A stretch of 50,126 bases of DNA from Caldilineales bacterium (lineage in GTDB: Bacteria; Chloroflexota; Anaerolineae; Caldilineales; Caldilineaceae): the NCBI GenBank assembly GCA_012271135.1, contig JAAXGZ010000109.1, forward strand, positions 1-50,126, given 5' to 3'. The notes under the pieces are model-generated. The model was not told the origin of the DNA. It did no database searches and saw only the letters and a program-made list of their open reading frames with translations. Below, piece after piece: positions 50,041-50,126 of this stretch. Both the position numbers and the translations under genes were made by a program. Positions within the stretch are counted from its first letter, which is position 1. Every line of letters starts with the position of its first letter.

Positions 50041-50126
50041 ATGACTGTCCAAGGGGCAGCCGCCCACCATGCAGTACCGGAACGCAACTGGGGACCCATT
50101 CTGCACAAGGTGTTCGTGTACACCTG
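50041..50126 (+). CDS. Sugar ABC importer second permease, 5' end only (cut by window)
   Basis: ATG 50041 opens MTVQGAAAHHAVPERNWGPI and then LHKVFVYT at the window edge. The position right after a MalF-type permease, plus the cytoplasmic leader ending before a first TM segment, suits a MalG-type partner. Only 28 codons are visible, so this is inferred mainly from operon context. Confidence 0.55.
   Translation, partial: MTVQGAAAHHAVPERNWGPILHKVFVYT

Overview
The window reads as chromosomal DNA of a heterotrophic, GC-rich bacterium, most likely of the phylum Chloroflexota (Caldilinea/Anaerolinea-like). That placement is inference. It rests on the solute-binding lipoproteins with an AACG-type lipobox followed by Ala/Glu/Pro-rich linkers, the many ABC importers for oligosaccharides and sugar acids, an Uma2-type protein, a DUF4143 ATPase and small toxin-antitoxin pairs. 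No rRNA, tRNA or CRISPR array is visible.

Layout. 1-1243: a broken IS630-like transposase and an AT-rich membrane protein of unknown function. 1487-14743 (minus strand): one large transport locus, read as GH32-like glycosidase, three tandem family-5 solute-binding proteins, then oppB-oppC-oppD-oppF. The spacers between the binding-protein genes keep scraps of the GH32 3' end joined to scraps of the oppB 5' end. This shows that a unit of about 2.6 kb was amplified in tandem. 14897-30256: an accessory region with a DUF4143 ATPase behind a double palindromic site, a BrnT/DUF4258-like toxin pair, two copies of an unusual two-gene HEPN-like module, an IS607-type element lying against one of them, an MFS exporter, a cytochrome P450, an M16 metallopeptidase lipoprotein, a decayed Uma2 gene, and an HSDR_N-like nuclease carrying a duplicated C-terminal module.

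30455-43101: a sugar or sugar-acid utilisation region. On the minus strand lie a family-1 binding protein, a permease fused to a secreted beta-propeller, and a second permease. Divergently on the plus strand lie a 2-hydroxyacid dehydrogenase, a sugar isomerase/epimerase, an acetolactate-synthase-like ThDP enzyme, E1 alpha, E1 beta and E2 of a 2-oxoacid dehydrogenase complex, and a second isomerase/epimerase. I infer that the importer feeds the catabolic genes. No E3 gene and no transport ATPase are present here.

43140-47400: a zone of decay. It holds a TnpB pseudogene split by a MITE-like insertion, a deletion scar joining the front of a branched-chain amino acid binding protein to the back of LivF, a FitAB/VapBC-type pair, an RDD membrane protein and a second LivF scrap. 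47655-50126: the start of another sugar ABC operon (binding lipoprotein, permease, truncated second permease).

Most unusual points: the beta-propeller/permease fusion, the HEPN-like two-gene module present twice, the tandem binding-protein array with its junction scars, and the nuclease with a repeated module of unknown function.
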